Source: Gloeopeniophorella convolvens | Taxonomy: Eukaryota > Basidiomycota > Agaricomycetes > Russulales | Reading direction: 5' to 3' | Length of the DNA: 64,000 bases | Assembly (NCBI GenBank): GCA_022496205.1 | Contig: WTXD01000016.1 | Span: 248,001-312,000, forward strand | Shown: positions 47,174 to 58,032 of the stretch, piece by piece | Layout: each line of letters opens with the position of its first letter | How positions within the stretch are numbered: the stretch's first letter is position 1 | Notes under the pieces: model-generated | The model's database searches: none | What the model saw: only the letters and a program-made list of their open reading frames with translations | What the model was told of the DNA's origin: nothing | Translations under genes and position numbers: made by a program

Positions 47174-48370
47174 AAAAGGCACAAGGCACGGCCTATGCAG
47201 CAATCAACGCCAAAGTCCGAAAAGCCTGAAACCCCCTGTGAACAAGCGCGAAACGCAACTGACAGTCCAAAATCCCCGACCACGAAACCGGCGAACAGTA
47301 TGCACCTCAACGGTAACCTACGCCGGCAAAACACCCCCCCAACCACGAACCACGCACAAGTTCGCGAGCACGCCGATCACTCAAGAGACCGAAAACAAGC
47401 GAGAATGCGTCAGCGCAGGGGCCACAGACGCCCAAAAACAGAAACGAGAACCAACCCCATGCACGGTCACACATACGGTAAGCCCGACCACGCTATGACA
47501 CCCCAGCACCTACACTAATCATGGTCATGACAACAACGCAAGCGTTAAGGATCCTGCAACTCAACAAGAACTAACCAACGCGGAACCTCAACAACCGAAG
47601 GAAAAGAATGAGCAGCTGCTAAGCGAACTAACAACGTGAGCAATAATCCTATACTACAACCACCGAACGAGAGCACCCTAACAAAACCGACGCCCTGCAA
47701 CACGTCAAACTAACACAGGTACGCGACAAACGAAACCCACCCCTCCTCCGCAACAGATACACGTACTTACGAGTCGGGACGGCACACTAGGCCCAACCCA
47801 ATACAACGCTAAGCGAGCTCAGTCCTACCACGCGCACCGATCAACGCCGACTAACCCGACAAATCTAGACGCACCCGCTCAACCCCCCAGAAAAGTCCTA
47901 CACCAACCCGAGCAACACGCCCACACAAAGCGCCAAAATGAAGCTTGGCGAACCTAACTCCAGAAACCGGAATCACGTCGACAACAAAGCCTGCCCCAAT
48001 GAACGTCCACCAGGAGTCCCGATGACGAGACCATCGACCGCCTATAAAACCACCCAGACATGCTCAACGAAAACACGATCCCCACAAGCCACAACTTGCA
48101 CGAAATCGCCCAGAATGACCCAGGATCGCACCCCGAAAGACACCACGGCCAAAACTTCCACCGCAGCACGCCGAGCTGTTACCATGAGCCCAGCGGAAGT
48201 TGCGGAAAACCGCAGCAGGATCAGCCGCGTCGTCAGAGGTCAGTCCCCCCAAACCAACACGTTGAACACAGGAACTAACAGACTGGAACACAGCCGCAGT
48301 TGCAGATAGAGACGCAGAGATAGCCGCAGCGTCCCAAGCCACCGCCGACAACTCCACCGCTGCAGCGGAG
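47174..48370 (+). other. LINE 5' region between solo LTR and ORF1
   Basis: These 1.2 kb of A+C-rich sequence belong to the LINE 5' region. Two open frames (47132-47518 and 47938-48309) are short and have no recognisable domain. They may be 5' extensions of ORF1 that are out of frame. A TATAAAA word lies near 48042. Confidence 0.4.
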
Positions 48371-49813
48371 ATGCAAGCGCCCCCCCAGGACCCAGCGAAC
48401 GTGACCAACAGCCAGCGGACGAACGCAGAAGCTACCACAGAGCTCACCACCGAGGCCATAGCCACGAACACGCCCCCCGCTGGCTCCCAACCCGCGGCGG
48501 CTTTCGCCCCTAGCGACCGTCTCATGGCAATCATCGCCCCCGCCATGGAGCTCACTCCTACACCACCATCCTCCCCATCCCCGCCCCAGAGCGGCAGACT
48601 GCAGGTCACCGTTCTCAACACCGGCCAGACCATCTCCGGCATGGAGACCCAAACCGCTAGCGCACTCGTCACGCCAAACAACCCGGCCGCCACGGCCACC
48701 GCTGGACAGCAGGCCCCAGCGCCCATGGTGACGAACCAAACAGATGAGATTCTAGCACGTTTGGCAGCGGCCAATCAACGCGTCGCCGCGAACTCTCCCC
48801 GAGGTGCTCAAGGTCGCTCCCCGCTGAGCGACTACACGCTGGGCCCGATGCCCCCAGTACAAGATGAGGAACCTTCGACCCCACTGATGCACCTCCACCC
48901 GGACCAGGTCACTGACTGGGTCAGCACCACGACCGGACGAGTTCTTGTGAGACCCTTCGACACTGCGGCAACAAACCCAGCCAACCACGCAGCGATCGCC
49001 GCGGAAATCATGACCGCCATCACCGACATCACCGGCTCTAACTCGGTCGCGGTCTCCATTCCGCTCATGATAGACAACCCGCTCCCGCGTACTCGCCACC
49101 CGAACACCTTCCTAGCCTACAATCTCACCCCCGAGCAGGAACGCATCCTGCTCGACCGTGGTATTTGGTCCTCGGAATTGACCACCTTTCAAGTGCTTCC
49201 CCTCAATCCGCCACGCCCATCGTTCCTCTTCACCCTATCTGGCTTCACGACGCTGGATGCTGACCATGCCACCGATCTCGTCAGGCAGGTCTGGCAGGAC
49301 GACGCTTCCGCTGAATTCTTCACGGGACTTGTTGAAGCAGCACCTGAAGCCAACAGAGCGGCGACTGTGGACCGCATCAGAGCCTTCATAGCCTCCATGA
49401 CCACCAACCTCCTCGATATCCGCATCACCGGTCAAATCCGGACCCCACACTTCAATGTCTATGCAAATGGAGAAGTCCTTGCCAATGATAATGAATGGGC
49501 GGCCATACGCAGCTACTTACGCATGCGCCTCTACGAGTCCATGATGCACGGACGTGCTACTGCATCTGCTGACTTTCACTGCAGTCTGTGCCACAGCGTC
49601 GATCACCCGAGGGGTCTGTGCCCATTCCCACACCTCCAGGGATGGAGGGGAGGCGCACGCAATCCACCCAGCGACTCGAACAAAACCAACCGCAACAAAG
49701 GTAAAGGTAGAGCCTCCTACCCGTTCAACCAGCTCGGAAAACGTCCGCCGAGACGTGACCGCGATGACAGAAACCCCGGTGCCGGAGGGTCAGGTGCAGT
49801 AGGAGCCAATTAA
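48371..49813 (+). CDS. LINE ORF1, gag-like protein with CCHC zinc knuckle
   Basis: This ORF encodes 480 aa from an ATG. The N-terminal 150 residues are Pro/Ala/Thr-rich and disordered. The middle is a folded region (HPDQVTDWVSTTTGRVLV to GQIRTPHFNVYANGE). A single CCHC zinc knuckle of the Cx2Cx4Hx4C form lies near residue 402 (CSLCHSVDHPRGLC). The tail is basic and Gly/Arg-rich (NKTNRNKGKGRAS, KRPPRRDRDDRN), as expected for an RNA-binding nucleocapsid-like protein. ORF1 proteins coat the element RNA and assist target-primed reverse transcription. It ends 149 bp before ORF2 starts, so ORF2 would be translated by reinitiation or from an internal site. Confidence 0.8.
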   Translation: MQAPPQDPANVTNSQRTNAEATTELTTEAIATNTPPAGSQPAAAFAPSDRLMAIIAPAMELTPTPPSSPSPPQSGRLQVTVLNTGQTISGMETQTASALVTPNNPAATATAGQQAPAPMVTNQTDEILARLAAANQRVAANSPRGAQGRSPLSDYTLGPMPPVQDEEPSTPLMHLHPDQVTDWVSTTTGRVLVRPFDTAATNPANHAAIAAEIMTAITDITGSNSVAVSIPLMIDNPLPRTRHPNTFLAYNLTPEQERILLDRGIWSSELTTFQVLPLNPPRPSFLFTLSGFTTLDADHATDLVRQVWQDDASAEFFTGLVEAAPEANRAATVDRIRAFIASMTTNLLDIRITGQIRTPHFNVYANGEVLANDNEWAAIRSYLRMRLYESMMHGRATASADFHCSLCHSVDHPRGLCPFPHLQGWRGGARNPPSDSNKTNRNKGKGRASYPFNQLGKRPPRRDRDDRNPGAGGSGAVGAN

Positions 49814-49962
49814 AAATGGAGAAGCACCCTAAATAGAGTTACCGGTATCAATGTTACCGTCCTAGTTATCCCACCTCTCATAAAAACATATAAACCTGCC
49901 ACGAATGCAATAGAGCTGTGGACCTTTGTGTCTCCCTTCCCCCCGCTGCCCTCTCCTGAGTG

Positions 49963-52900
49963 ATGACTCGCCGCGCTCCACCTCTCCGTGCCCCTGCTCA
50001 TGATGCTCAAAGCGCACGACAGCCCAGCGTCAGCAGTCTGCGAAACAACCCCGACCCTCTGGGTCGAGCGCAGCCTGCACCACCGCACCGACGCCAAACA
50101 AACGCAACCACCACACATCTCACAGAGGAGACCCACCCAATGAATGAAGAGCCGCCCGCACAGGGCCCGCGGAAACGCGCTAGCATAGTGATAGCAACCC
50201 TTAATGTAAACGGTCTAAGCACGGACTCCAACAATGGGAACCGAATGCCCAAATGGGCAGCAATCTATAAAACGATGCGGGATCACCGTATCGCCATCCT
50301 AGCACTACAGGAGACGCACCTCGACGAGGCCCTCGTCCAAAACGTCCACAGAGTCTATGGACGCAATCTCCAAGTCTTCAACTCACCTCTACCAGTCACC
50401 CCCCGGGCATCGGCCGGAGTTGCCTTCGTCATCAACCGGAGCCTCATAACCCCGATACAGGTATCCTCGGATGAACTATACCCTGGACGTGCCCTGTATA
50501 TTAAGATTAAGTGGCACGAAGAGGAAGAAACAGCCCTTCTTAACGTATACGCACCTAATGACCAAACTGAAAATGCGGCATTCTGGGACACGCTGAGGGC
50601 GCGACGCCGTTCCCGACATCTGCGCCGCCCGGACTTTGTCCTCGGGGATTTTAATGTCACAGAGGAAGCAATCGACCGCATCCCAGTGAACGTGAACGCA
50701 CCACGCGCAGCCGCTGCCCTACGAGTCCTGCGTCACGAGTGGGACATAATTGATGCATGGCGATACGAAAACCCAGACATGAAAACTTATACCTATGGGT
50801 CAGGATCAGGAGAAGACCGCGTGCTCTCCAGACTAGACAGAATATACCCAACAGAACAATCAGCCCCTCTAACGATGAACTGGAAACATGCCATACCAGT
50901 TGTCCAAACGGATCACTGGCTAGTAGCACTCCAATATGCACCACTAGATGCTCCCTACATAGGAAAAGGCCGATGGACGTGGCCAGCCCAGATGCTGGAA
51001 TCAGCGGAACTCATTGACAACATCGTCGAAAGCGGCATCAAGATGCAATCCGAGATGTCCAAACACCAGAACCCCGTCGCGCGCACTAACGACAAAAACC
51101 CCCAACTCCTATGGGAATCATTCAAATCAGAAATCACCACCATGTGCAAGAAAGAGGCAAAACTCACGCTGAACAAACGCGCGAGCAAGCGGGCCACCCT
51201 CGCAAAAGCTATCCAATCCATACACCAACTCCCGGACTTCGCTACAAACGATAGCCTTAAGGCCGATGAAGCGTTCCTGACAAAAGAGCTCCGTTACCTT
51301 GAAGACCTTGAACTAAACCAACAGAGACTGTCATTCAGAGCAAAGCTTGCTGCAGAAGGCGAACGCATGGGAGGAATATGGTCCAGAGCCAACAAAGAAC
51401 GAAAACCCAGAGACCTGATCCGACGACTGAAAGTCCCAGAGGCGACACCGGCCCGAACAGAAACCCGCTCGGACCGAATGGCCGAGATCGCAAGAGCATA
51501 CCACGAAAACCTACAATCCAAAGACCTCACGATCTTCGCTAGCGAAGAAGAGCACAAAGCTGCATTAAATGACCTATTAAACACGGTACCTCCATCTCAG
51601 CTCCTCCCACACGACGCGGCGTCAGAACTCAACAAACCAATCTCCGAGGACACCCTAGAAGACGCCCTCAAATCATCTAAGGCCATGTCGGCAACGGGTC
51701 TCGACGGATGCCCATACGAGCTATGGAAAATCCTAAACGCAAGGCACTCCGAAGCCGTAAAGACTAAGAAACCCGGATTCAACATACTTCACGCGCTAGC
51801 AACAGTTTTCACCGACATTCAGACCCATGGGGTCGACGAACGAAGTAAATTCACTGATGGCTGGATGTGCCCCATTTACAAGAAAAAGGATCGGACCGAC
51901 ATAGCCAACTACCGACCGATAACGCTCCTCAACACCGACTACAAACTGTTAACAAAAGCCCTCATGCTACAGCTGACGAAATACATAGGAAACCTGATAC
52001 ATAAAGACCAAGCCGGCTTTGTACCGGGACGATCAATCTTCAATCATATCCACCTGACTAAACTGATGATATCCTACGCAGAAATTATGGAAGACGATGG
52101 CGTTATACTAGCGCTGGACCAGGAGAAAGCGTACGATAAGGTGCGCCACGACTACCTCTGGGAACTCCTCGCCCGCTTTAACCTTCCTCCAATCTTCATC
52201 AACACTATCAAATCACTATATGGATCCGCCAGAACCTCCGTCATGATCAACGGGGAACTGAGCAACCCCTTCCGCGTAACGCGCGGTGTGCGGCAGGGAG
52301 ATCCGATCTCCTGCCTCCTGTTCGACCTAGCAATTGAACCCCTCGCGTGCCTCATCCGGGACTCGAAAGACATCACTGGGTATGAGATCCCGGGACTACC
52401 CAACAAATTAGCAATCACATTATTTGCAGACGACACCGTCCTATACCTCAGCTCCCACGACAAATACGACGACGTAACGCGACTCCTGCGCTCCTGGTGC
52501 AACGTATCCGGTGCGAAATTTAATATCGAAAAGACCGAAATAATTCCCATAGGCTCCCCCGCGCACCGTGATAGGGTCACAACGGATCGGCGCATACACC
52601 CGGACGATGCGTCTCCGCTCCCCGCGAGCGTCCACATAGCGGAGGAAGGCATACCAACCCGAACCCTTGGCGCCTGGGTAGGCAACGGAATAGAAGCAGC
52701 TGCACCATGGGAGGCCATCCTCGACCGAATAAAAAACAGACACAAGTTCTGGCTCCAAGGATTTCCGCCAATACACGCGAAGAGGACCATCCTACAAACG
52801 ACAATTGGTGGGATGACCCAATTCCTGACTGCAGCACAGGGCATGCCAGACGCCATCGAAACCGCCCTAACGAACCTCATACGAGACTTCATCTGGGCGG

Positions 52901-55068
52901 ACGACTCCTCACCACGCATCGCAATGAAACTGCTTGTCAAACCAATCGAGGAAGGCGGTCTAGGTATCCTGGACATACCGGCGCGAAACGAAGCGATTGA
53001 CCTCATGCGACTCAAAGTCTTCCTCACCCTCACAAAAGACCGCCCGGCATGGGCCTTCGTAGCCGACGCAATCCTGCACGACCTCGCACCCCCCAACGTA
53101 CCCAGCTACGCCAAAACGACGTACATCCTCCACTCATGGAACACGCCCGCGCAAGGACCACGAACGCTGAAAATCGACTCCAACCTACTCAGAATGCTTT
53201 CGACCGCCAAGAAGCACAAGGTGGCCTTCGCTCCCATCCGAATGACGATCCAACAACAAGCCGCACTCCCAGCGTGGTTTCGAAGGGACACAGAACACCT
53301 CCCAGTCCAATCAAACGCAGCTAAGTGCCTCCTACAACGCCATAACTGCACGCTCATCAAAGATCTGCTACTCACAACCAGAAGACTACGCCCCTCACCC
53401 CACAGCCCGCACAACGGCACCGATCTCTGTGACTGCGAGGACTGCAGGACTGACCGCAACCTAGGATGTGCGCACCCAAACGAATGCGCATTTGAAGCCC
53501 TCACGCGCCTAACCGTACTCCCCCAGAAAGCTAACCCCCTAATACCGAGTATCAGCGATGGCCTATCCCTGACAAGAAGACGCATATCGATGAACAAAGA
53601 AGCCAGCCGCAAAGGGGACGCCATACTCTTTAACCCTGCCATTCCCAGCTCAGACAACGTCACCGCAGGATTCCGCCTCTTCGTTGACACGACCAAACTC
53701 ACACAATACCCCGCACAACGTCCTAGGGTAAACGGAATAGTCCTCAGACGCCACCCCCTAACGATTTACACGGCAGGATCGTGCCTCACAGAGGGAACCA
53801 CAACGGCACGCTGCGGGAGCGGCACCTGGGCTAGCCCAGGGAGCCACCTAAACATAACCGTCCGAGTCCCGGGCACATCCCAGTCCACCTTCACCGGCGA
53901 CCTCGTAGCCATCATCATGGCACTGAAACTCGTACCAGACTTCCTCCCTCTCACCATCCGAACCACGTCACAAACCATTGTTGACGGCCTCACAGAGAAG
54001 CTCGAGTCCTGGGAAGACCGCGGATGGATTGCCATCAAAAACGCGAACTGGATCAAACTAGCCGCCTACCTCCTGCGCAAACGGTCGGCGCCGACCTACC
54101 TGGAAGTACCCAAAAGGGACCAAGGAAGCCCCGGTCAGCGCGAGAGCCGTGCCAACGCCGACGAAGGCGCCCGGAAAGAACACATCGACGACATCGCCGA
54201 CAACATCCCACCATCCTTCGACCTTCAAGGTGCGAGCCTACCCCACCTCACGCAGGCCAACGCCTACGCAGGAATACTCTCCCGCCAGCCGCCGTTCCAC
54301 CGCCCCGCCACCAACATCACAATGGAAATCATCCGTGAGGCACTGCTTGCGCTGACGAACAGATCGGAGACCCCGGAAACGATATGGCTACACATACGTG
54401 ACAAAGCCATCTCATCCAAAATCAGACAGTTCCTATACAAGGCGGCCCACAACACGCAGAAGATAGGACAATTCTGGATTGACGCCAGAGTACACGAGGA
54501 TCGTGCAATCTGCGGGCGATGCGGATACATCGAATCCATGCAACACCTCCTCTTCGACTGCAACAGATCTCCAAACACCACCATCTGGAACTGGGCACGG
54601 AACCTCTGGCCCTACGCCTACCCACAATGGCCCGACCTATCCCTAGGATCAGTTCTAGGCTGCGGATCGCTGAGTTTCCCAGGCGCCCCCCGCCGACGAC
54701 GCCCACACGGCTCACGCACTGACGATGCCGACGAGACACCACGACGCGAACCGTCCGCAACTGGCGCCAAAAGGCTTATGACTATCATCATCTCCGAAAC
54801 AGCGCACCTGATCTGGGCGATACGCTGCGACGTCCAAATCCAAGGAAAACGGCTCACTTTGACGGAAATCTCCAACAGATGGGTCAGTGTGCTAAATGCA
54901 CGACTCACTGACGACAGACTCACGGCCACCGCCGCCAAACGGTCTAAGAAAGCCCTGGCCAGGTTCAAGAACACCTGGGAAGACGTCCTGGCCGCCCAGA
55001 AGGACCTCCCCGAGGACTGGGTCCATAATCGAGAGGTTTTAGTGGGTTTGCGGCAAGGCCACACCTAG
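49963..55068 (+). CDS. LINE ORF2: APE endonuclease, reverse transcriptase, decayed RNase H
   Basis: This intact ORF encodes 1701 aa. Residues about 74-310 form an apurinic-type endonuclease with ATLNVNGLS, LALQETHLD, LLNVYAPND, VLGDFN and SRLDRIYP. Residues about 630-900 are the reverse transcriptase, with IANYRPITLLNTDYKLLTKA, LALDQEKAYDKV, RGVRQGDPIS and FADDTVLYLSS (FADD catalytic box). A region near 1268-1390 has the fold pattern of RNase H, but catalytic residues are replaced. A C-terminal Cx2C...H...C finger (CGRCGYIESMQHLLFDC, about residue 1516) matches the zinc-binding end of LINE RTs. The enzyme nicks genomic DNA and copies the RNA at the nick. No frameshift or stop breaks it. Confidence 0.93.
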   Translation: MTRRAPPLRAPAHDAQSARQPSVSSLRNNPDPLGRAQPAPPHRRQTNATTTHLTEETHPMNEEPPAQGPRKRASIVIATLNVNGLSTDSNNGNRMPKWAAIYKTMRDHRIAILALQETHLDEALVQNVHRVYGRNLQVFNSPLPVTPRASAGVAFVINRSLITPIQVSSDELYPGRALYIKIKWHEEEETALLNVYAPNDQTENAAFWDTLRARRRSRHLRRPDFVLGDFNVTEEAIDRIPVNVNAPRAAAALRVLRHEWDIIDAWRYENPDMKTYTYGSGSGEDRVLSRLDRIYPTEQSAPLTMNWKHAIPVVQTDHWLVALQYAPLDAPYIGKGRWTWPAQMLESAELIDNIVESGIKMQSEMSKHQNPVARTNDKNPQLLWESFKSEITTMCKKEAKLTLNKRASKRATLAKAIQSIHQLPDFATNDSLKADEAFLTKELRYLEDLELNQQRLSFRAKLAAEGERMGGIWSRANKERKPRDLIRRLKVPEATPARTETRSDRMAEIARAYHENLQSKDLTIFASEEEHKAALNDLLNTVPPSQLLPHDAASELNKPISEDTLEDALKSSKAMSATGLDGCPYELWKILNARHSEAVKTKKPGFNILHALATVFTDIQTHGVDERSKFTDGWMCPIYKKKDRTDIANYRPITLLNTDYKLLTKALMLQLTKYIGNLIHKDQAGFVPGRSIFNHIHLTKLMISYAEIMEDDGVILALDQEKAYDKVRHDYLWELLARFNLPPIFINTIKSLYGSARTSVMINGELSNPFRVTRGVRQGDPISCLLFDLAIEPLACLIRDSKDITGYEIPGLPNKLAITLFADDTVLYLSSHDKYDDVTRLLRSWCNVSGAKFNIEKTEIIPIGSPAHRDRVTTDRRIHPDDASPLPASVHIAEEGIPTRTLGAWVGNGIEAAAPWEAILDRIKNRHKFWLQGFPPIHAKRTILQTTIGGMTQFLTAAQGMPDAIETALTNLIRDFIWADDSSPRIAMKLLVKPIEEGGLGILDIPARNEAIDLMRLKVFLTLTKDRPAWAFVADAILHDLAPPNVPSYAKTTYILHSWNTPAQGPRTLKIDSNLLRMLSTAKKHKVAFAPIRMTIQQQAALPAWFRRDTEHLPVQSNAAKCLLQRHNCTLIKDLLLTTRRLRPSPHSPHNGTDLCDCEDCRTDRNLGCAHPNECAFEALTRLTVLPQKANPLIPSISDGLSLTRRRISMNKEASRKGDAILFNPAIPSSDNVTAGFRLFVDTTKLTQYPAQRPRVNGIVLRRHPLTIYTAGSCLTEGTTTARCGSGTWASPGSHLNITVRVPGTSQSTFTGDLVAIIMALKLVPDFLPLTIRTTSQTIVDGLTEKLESWEDRGWIAIKNANWIKLAAYLLRKRSAPTYLEVPKRDQGSPGQRESRANADEGARKEHIDDIADNIPPSFDLQGASLPHLTQANAYAGILSRQPPFHRPATNITMEIIREALLALTNRSETPETIWLHIRDKAISSKIRQFLYKAAHNTQKIGQFWIDARVHEDRAICGRCGYIESMQHLLFDCNRSPNTTIWNWARNLWPYAYPQWPDLSLGSVLGCGSLSFPGAPRRRRPHGSRTDDADETPRREPSATGAKRLMTIIISETAHLIWAIRCDVQIQGKRLTLTEISNRWVSVLNARLTDDRLTATAAKRSKKALARFKNTWEDVLAAQKDLPEDWVHNREVLVGLRQGHT

Positions 55069-55241
55069 GCGCCGAGCCCCACACTACCCCACATCAGGGG
55101 TGTGCCAGGAGCATTTTCCCTCTCAGGGGCCTCGCGGCCCCGCCTCAGCGCGTTGTGCAGGGTTGTTAGGTACCTTAGATTCGTTTATCTTATCTAGTAC
55201 CATCTACTGCTGCACAATACATCGCTTATCAAAAAAAAAAA

Positions 55242-55257
55242 AATTTAATCAAGTTTT
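55242..55257 (+). repeat. right target-site duplication of the non-LTR element
   Basis: This is the exact copy of the 16-bp word at 44462-44477. It directly follows the poly(A) tail of the element. Confidence 0.9.
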
Positions 55258-55896
55258 GCACTACCCGCCACTATCCCCCAGGGCCCCGAGACCTCCACAA
55301 CCACGCCTGGATAGACCATAGCCCACAGTGGGTGCATGAAATCTCCTCAAGAAAAAGTTTGTTGTGCTTCTGCATCCATATCCTCGGAAGCCGCGCTCTT
55401 CTTTGTTGCTTCTGCGCCCCTGCTGCCACGCGACCGGCAACTCCTCGCGCTGCATTCTATTCCGAGTTTATTCCTCCGGGCCCTTCTTGACATCGCATAG
55501 CACTTCTCGCGCACTGCGCGACGATGCTGCTGTCATGGATTGGAAGGGTTGGTGTACGTTGAGTAATAAGGCATCAGCGCTGCTGCCATGTGGGACCAGT
55601 GACCGTGAGAGACGGTGTTTAGAGGGCCTTCCTTCCAGACTGCACTCAGTGTTCGCACGTTCCGAAAGGACCAATTACCACGCGCGCGCTGTCCCGCGTG
55701 GCACTTCATGTATCCATTTGCCGCCAGGCGGTGTTGTTGGACATGCGCATGCATCGTCATCACTCGCCCAATTCTGGGTGATTTCTCTCTCACAGCCACA
55801 GAGGATTGATGTGGGTACCCGACCATTCCTCTACCGCTCTACTTATGCTAACGCTACGTATGAGACAGTGCCTCGCAGCCAGAGCCATTGACTAAG
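55258..55896. other. intergenic spacer
   Basis: These 639 bp lie between the LINE target site and the sixth F-box gene. A 175-codon open frame (55364-55891) has no family resemblance. I see nothing else. Confidence 0.4.
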
Positions 55897-57849
55897 ATGC
55901 GAAAAGTCAGACCCACGAAGCTCAAGGGCACAGTCAAGAAATGGCTTACCCGAGCATGGATTCTCAATCGTCGCCCCAGGCCCGCGAGATCGTAAGTACT
56001 GCTTTACTCGCCCCGAAATATTATCTTGAACACGGAGAATCAGTCTGTCCGCCCATCCAAATGCGAGCAGCATCGCCGCTCAGCTTCCTACTGAACTCCT
56101 TCGCATGATTTTCCTCCACTGCGTCGATAACCCAAGATTCGCGACCCGAAGTCACGTATCCCCCCTAATTGGATCTCCATCACTTATGTTTGTCGACGTT
56201 GGCGCACTGTCGCACTCAATTTCCAGGAGTTGTGGTCTACCATAACCTCAAATCTCGCGTCTCAATGGGTTCTCGCCTCCCTCCAGCGGTCATCACATGC
56301 CCCAATATACGTGGACATTGATGTCGGCCCCGCAGGTGAAGACTTGATTTCCAAGGACCGTTTCTCTCTTCGAAAAAGGCGGCGCTTCAGCACGAGTTCA
56401 CCCAGATTACCAAGACGAACGGCTGAGGCGGTACTCGCTCATGCATCGCGCATACACAATCTCCAGCTCTCAGGTGACACAAGCGAGATGATCCTGATCT
56501 TGACGTCCCTCGACGCGCCAATTCCCTTGGACTCCCTCACAGTCCGCGTTCAAGACGGATATGCCCGCAGTAACGATTACAATGACCCCGCCCTCATTGT
56601 TCCTCAGTCATTTCTTGCAGGCAGCGCGCCTCAACTACGTGATCTTCATTTATACTCTAGTCTTCACCTCACGTTCCCATCCTGGACGCTGAGATCGGTC
56701 GCAAATCTTACTGTATCGCGGAGCTTTTCCGCGACCAGGTTACTCGCGGTGCTACGTGAGATGCCTCAGCTTGAAGCCCTGACAATTAGCACTATCCAGC
56801 CTATTAACATCCTCCTTTTCAACCATAATACAGAGCCCATCCATCTCGACAATCTAAACCTATTTGTGCTGGAGCTCGGTTCCCTACCTCTATTCACCGC
56901 CCTCTCCGACCTTCTTTTACTACCCAAGACGGCCCGCCGACATTATAAATTCACCCTTCATGACGACAGTTATTTCGACTATGTACTGTGGGACAGGTTC
57001 AGCACCGTATTGCAAACAACAGCCACGATTGCTTCTGCAGGCTTTCAAGCGATGCAATTCAGGCGGCAGCCAAGAAGCAGCTGCATCCGGGCATGGACGA
57101 CACCAGTAGAGTCGGGGCTCGGACCCCCGTCGTGGCCGCCGCTCGACGATGTCTTCAGCATCTCGATCCACTGCACCGACTACGGCTGCGTATACCGCCA
57201 GCACGTCAGCTATTCCGCCTTCCACCGCCTCCAGGACCTGGGCGTCGCTTTGGGCTGCGATACCGTCGAGACGCTCGCAGTCGAGTACGGCGCTGAGCCC
57301 GGCGGCTCTGACCGCCCCGAGATCCCGCACGGCTGCTGGAGTACGCTGTTCGGTGGGCTGCCCCGCGTGCATACCCTGCGCTTCGGCGAGGGCGCCACGG
57401 ACTTGCTTGTCAGCGCATCGTGCGGCACGGACGCGTCGCCAACGACCCTCAAGGCGTTGTGCCTCCCACACCTGCGGCGCGTGGAGGTCACGCGTGGGAC
57501 GCTGCGCTTGGACACGCTGTGGGGCTGGATCCACTATGTGTTCGCGCCGCCAGCGGGCATGGACTATGCGGACGTTCGAAAACACATCCTAGCGTTGTTG
57601 ATGGAGCCGTGCGGAGGGTGGATAGATGCGGGTTGCTGGCGCTGCGCGGAGCATATCGGCGGGACGCAGTACGTGACGGAGAGCCTGTTGATGTTCCTGC
57701 TGCATTGGCGCTCCCAGGGGATCTGGGTATCCGAGCTCGAGCTCGCCGGGTGCGAGTGGGATGAGCCGGAAACGCTGGAGCTTCTGGAAAAGCTCCTCCG
57801 GATGCTTGAACCCGGCTGGGATGTCATTGTAGATGCTGTATCAGTGTAA
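55897..57849 (+). CDS. F-box protein 6 of the local array, one frame break
   Basis: A first exon 55897-55991 (MRKVRPTKLKGTVKKW...) joins an exon starting at 56044 through a 52-bp intron, giving NASSIAAQLPTELLRMIFLH and the F-box. The frame is lost in a C6 run at 56160-56165; one more C would restore it to PNWISITYVCRRWRTVALN and on to the stop at 57849. The body matches F-box gene 4 (LAGSAPQLRDLHLYSSLHLTF, LLAVLREMPQLEALTIS, and WDEPETLELLEKLLRMLEP near the end), so the two are paralogues. A homopolymer loss is a typical assembly error; a real frameshift allele is possible. Confidence 0.75.
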
Positions 57850-58024
57850 AATCCCGATTTGTACTTACCGTACTTATGCTTCTGCGAGGCTATGCTCTGT
57901 GATGTATTTATACAATATAACCCGAGTATCGTAGATGGATGACAATCGATGGAGGTGCGAAGATAAAGGATAAGTTTCGAATAGATGAGTGCGTCGACTC
58001 ATGAGGGTAACTTGAATAGAGTGG

Positions 58025-58031
58025 AAAAAAA
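58025..58031 (-). terminator. RNA polymerase III terminator of the tRNA gene
   Basis: On the minus strand a T7 run begins two bases beyond the tRNA 3' end. This is the usual Pol III stop signal. Confidence 0.8.
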
Positions 58032-58032
58032 G

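Larger units (their letters stand above)
44478..55241 (+). mobile_element. full-length APE-type non-LTR retrotransposon (LINE)
   Basis: This 10.76-kb insertion lies between two exact 16-bp copies of its target site and ends in a run of A residues (55231-55241). It carries ORF1 (48371-49813) and ORF2 (49963-55068), both on the plus strand. The top strand is strongly A+C-rich over the 5' region, unlike the flanking genes. About 3.9 kb precede ORF1, of which 898 bp are a nested solo LTR. Even without that LTR the element is near 9.9 kb, long for fungal LINEs of the Tad1-like kind. The 5' part also holds a 234-codon ORF. The intact ORFs and perfect duplication point to a recent insertion. Clade placement would need RT phylogeny. 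Confidence 0.9.

Noticed and set aside
52152..53096. A 314-codon minus-strand ORF inside the LINE.
   Set aside because: It lies opposite the reverse-transcriptase coding region and has no own motifs.
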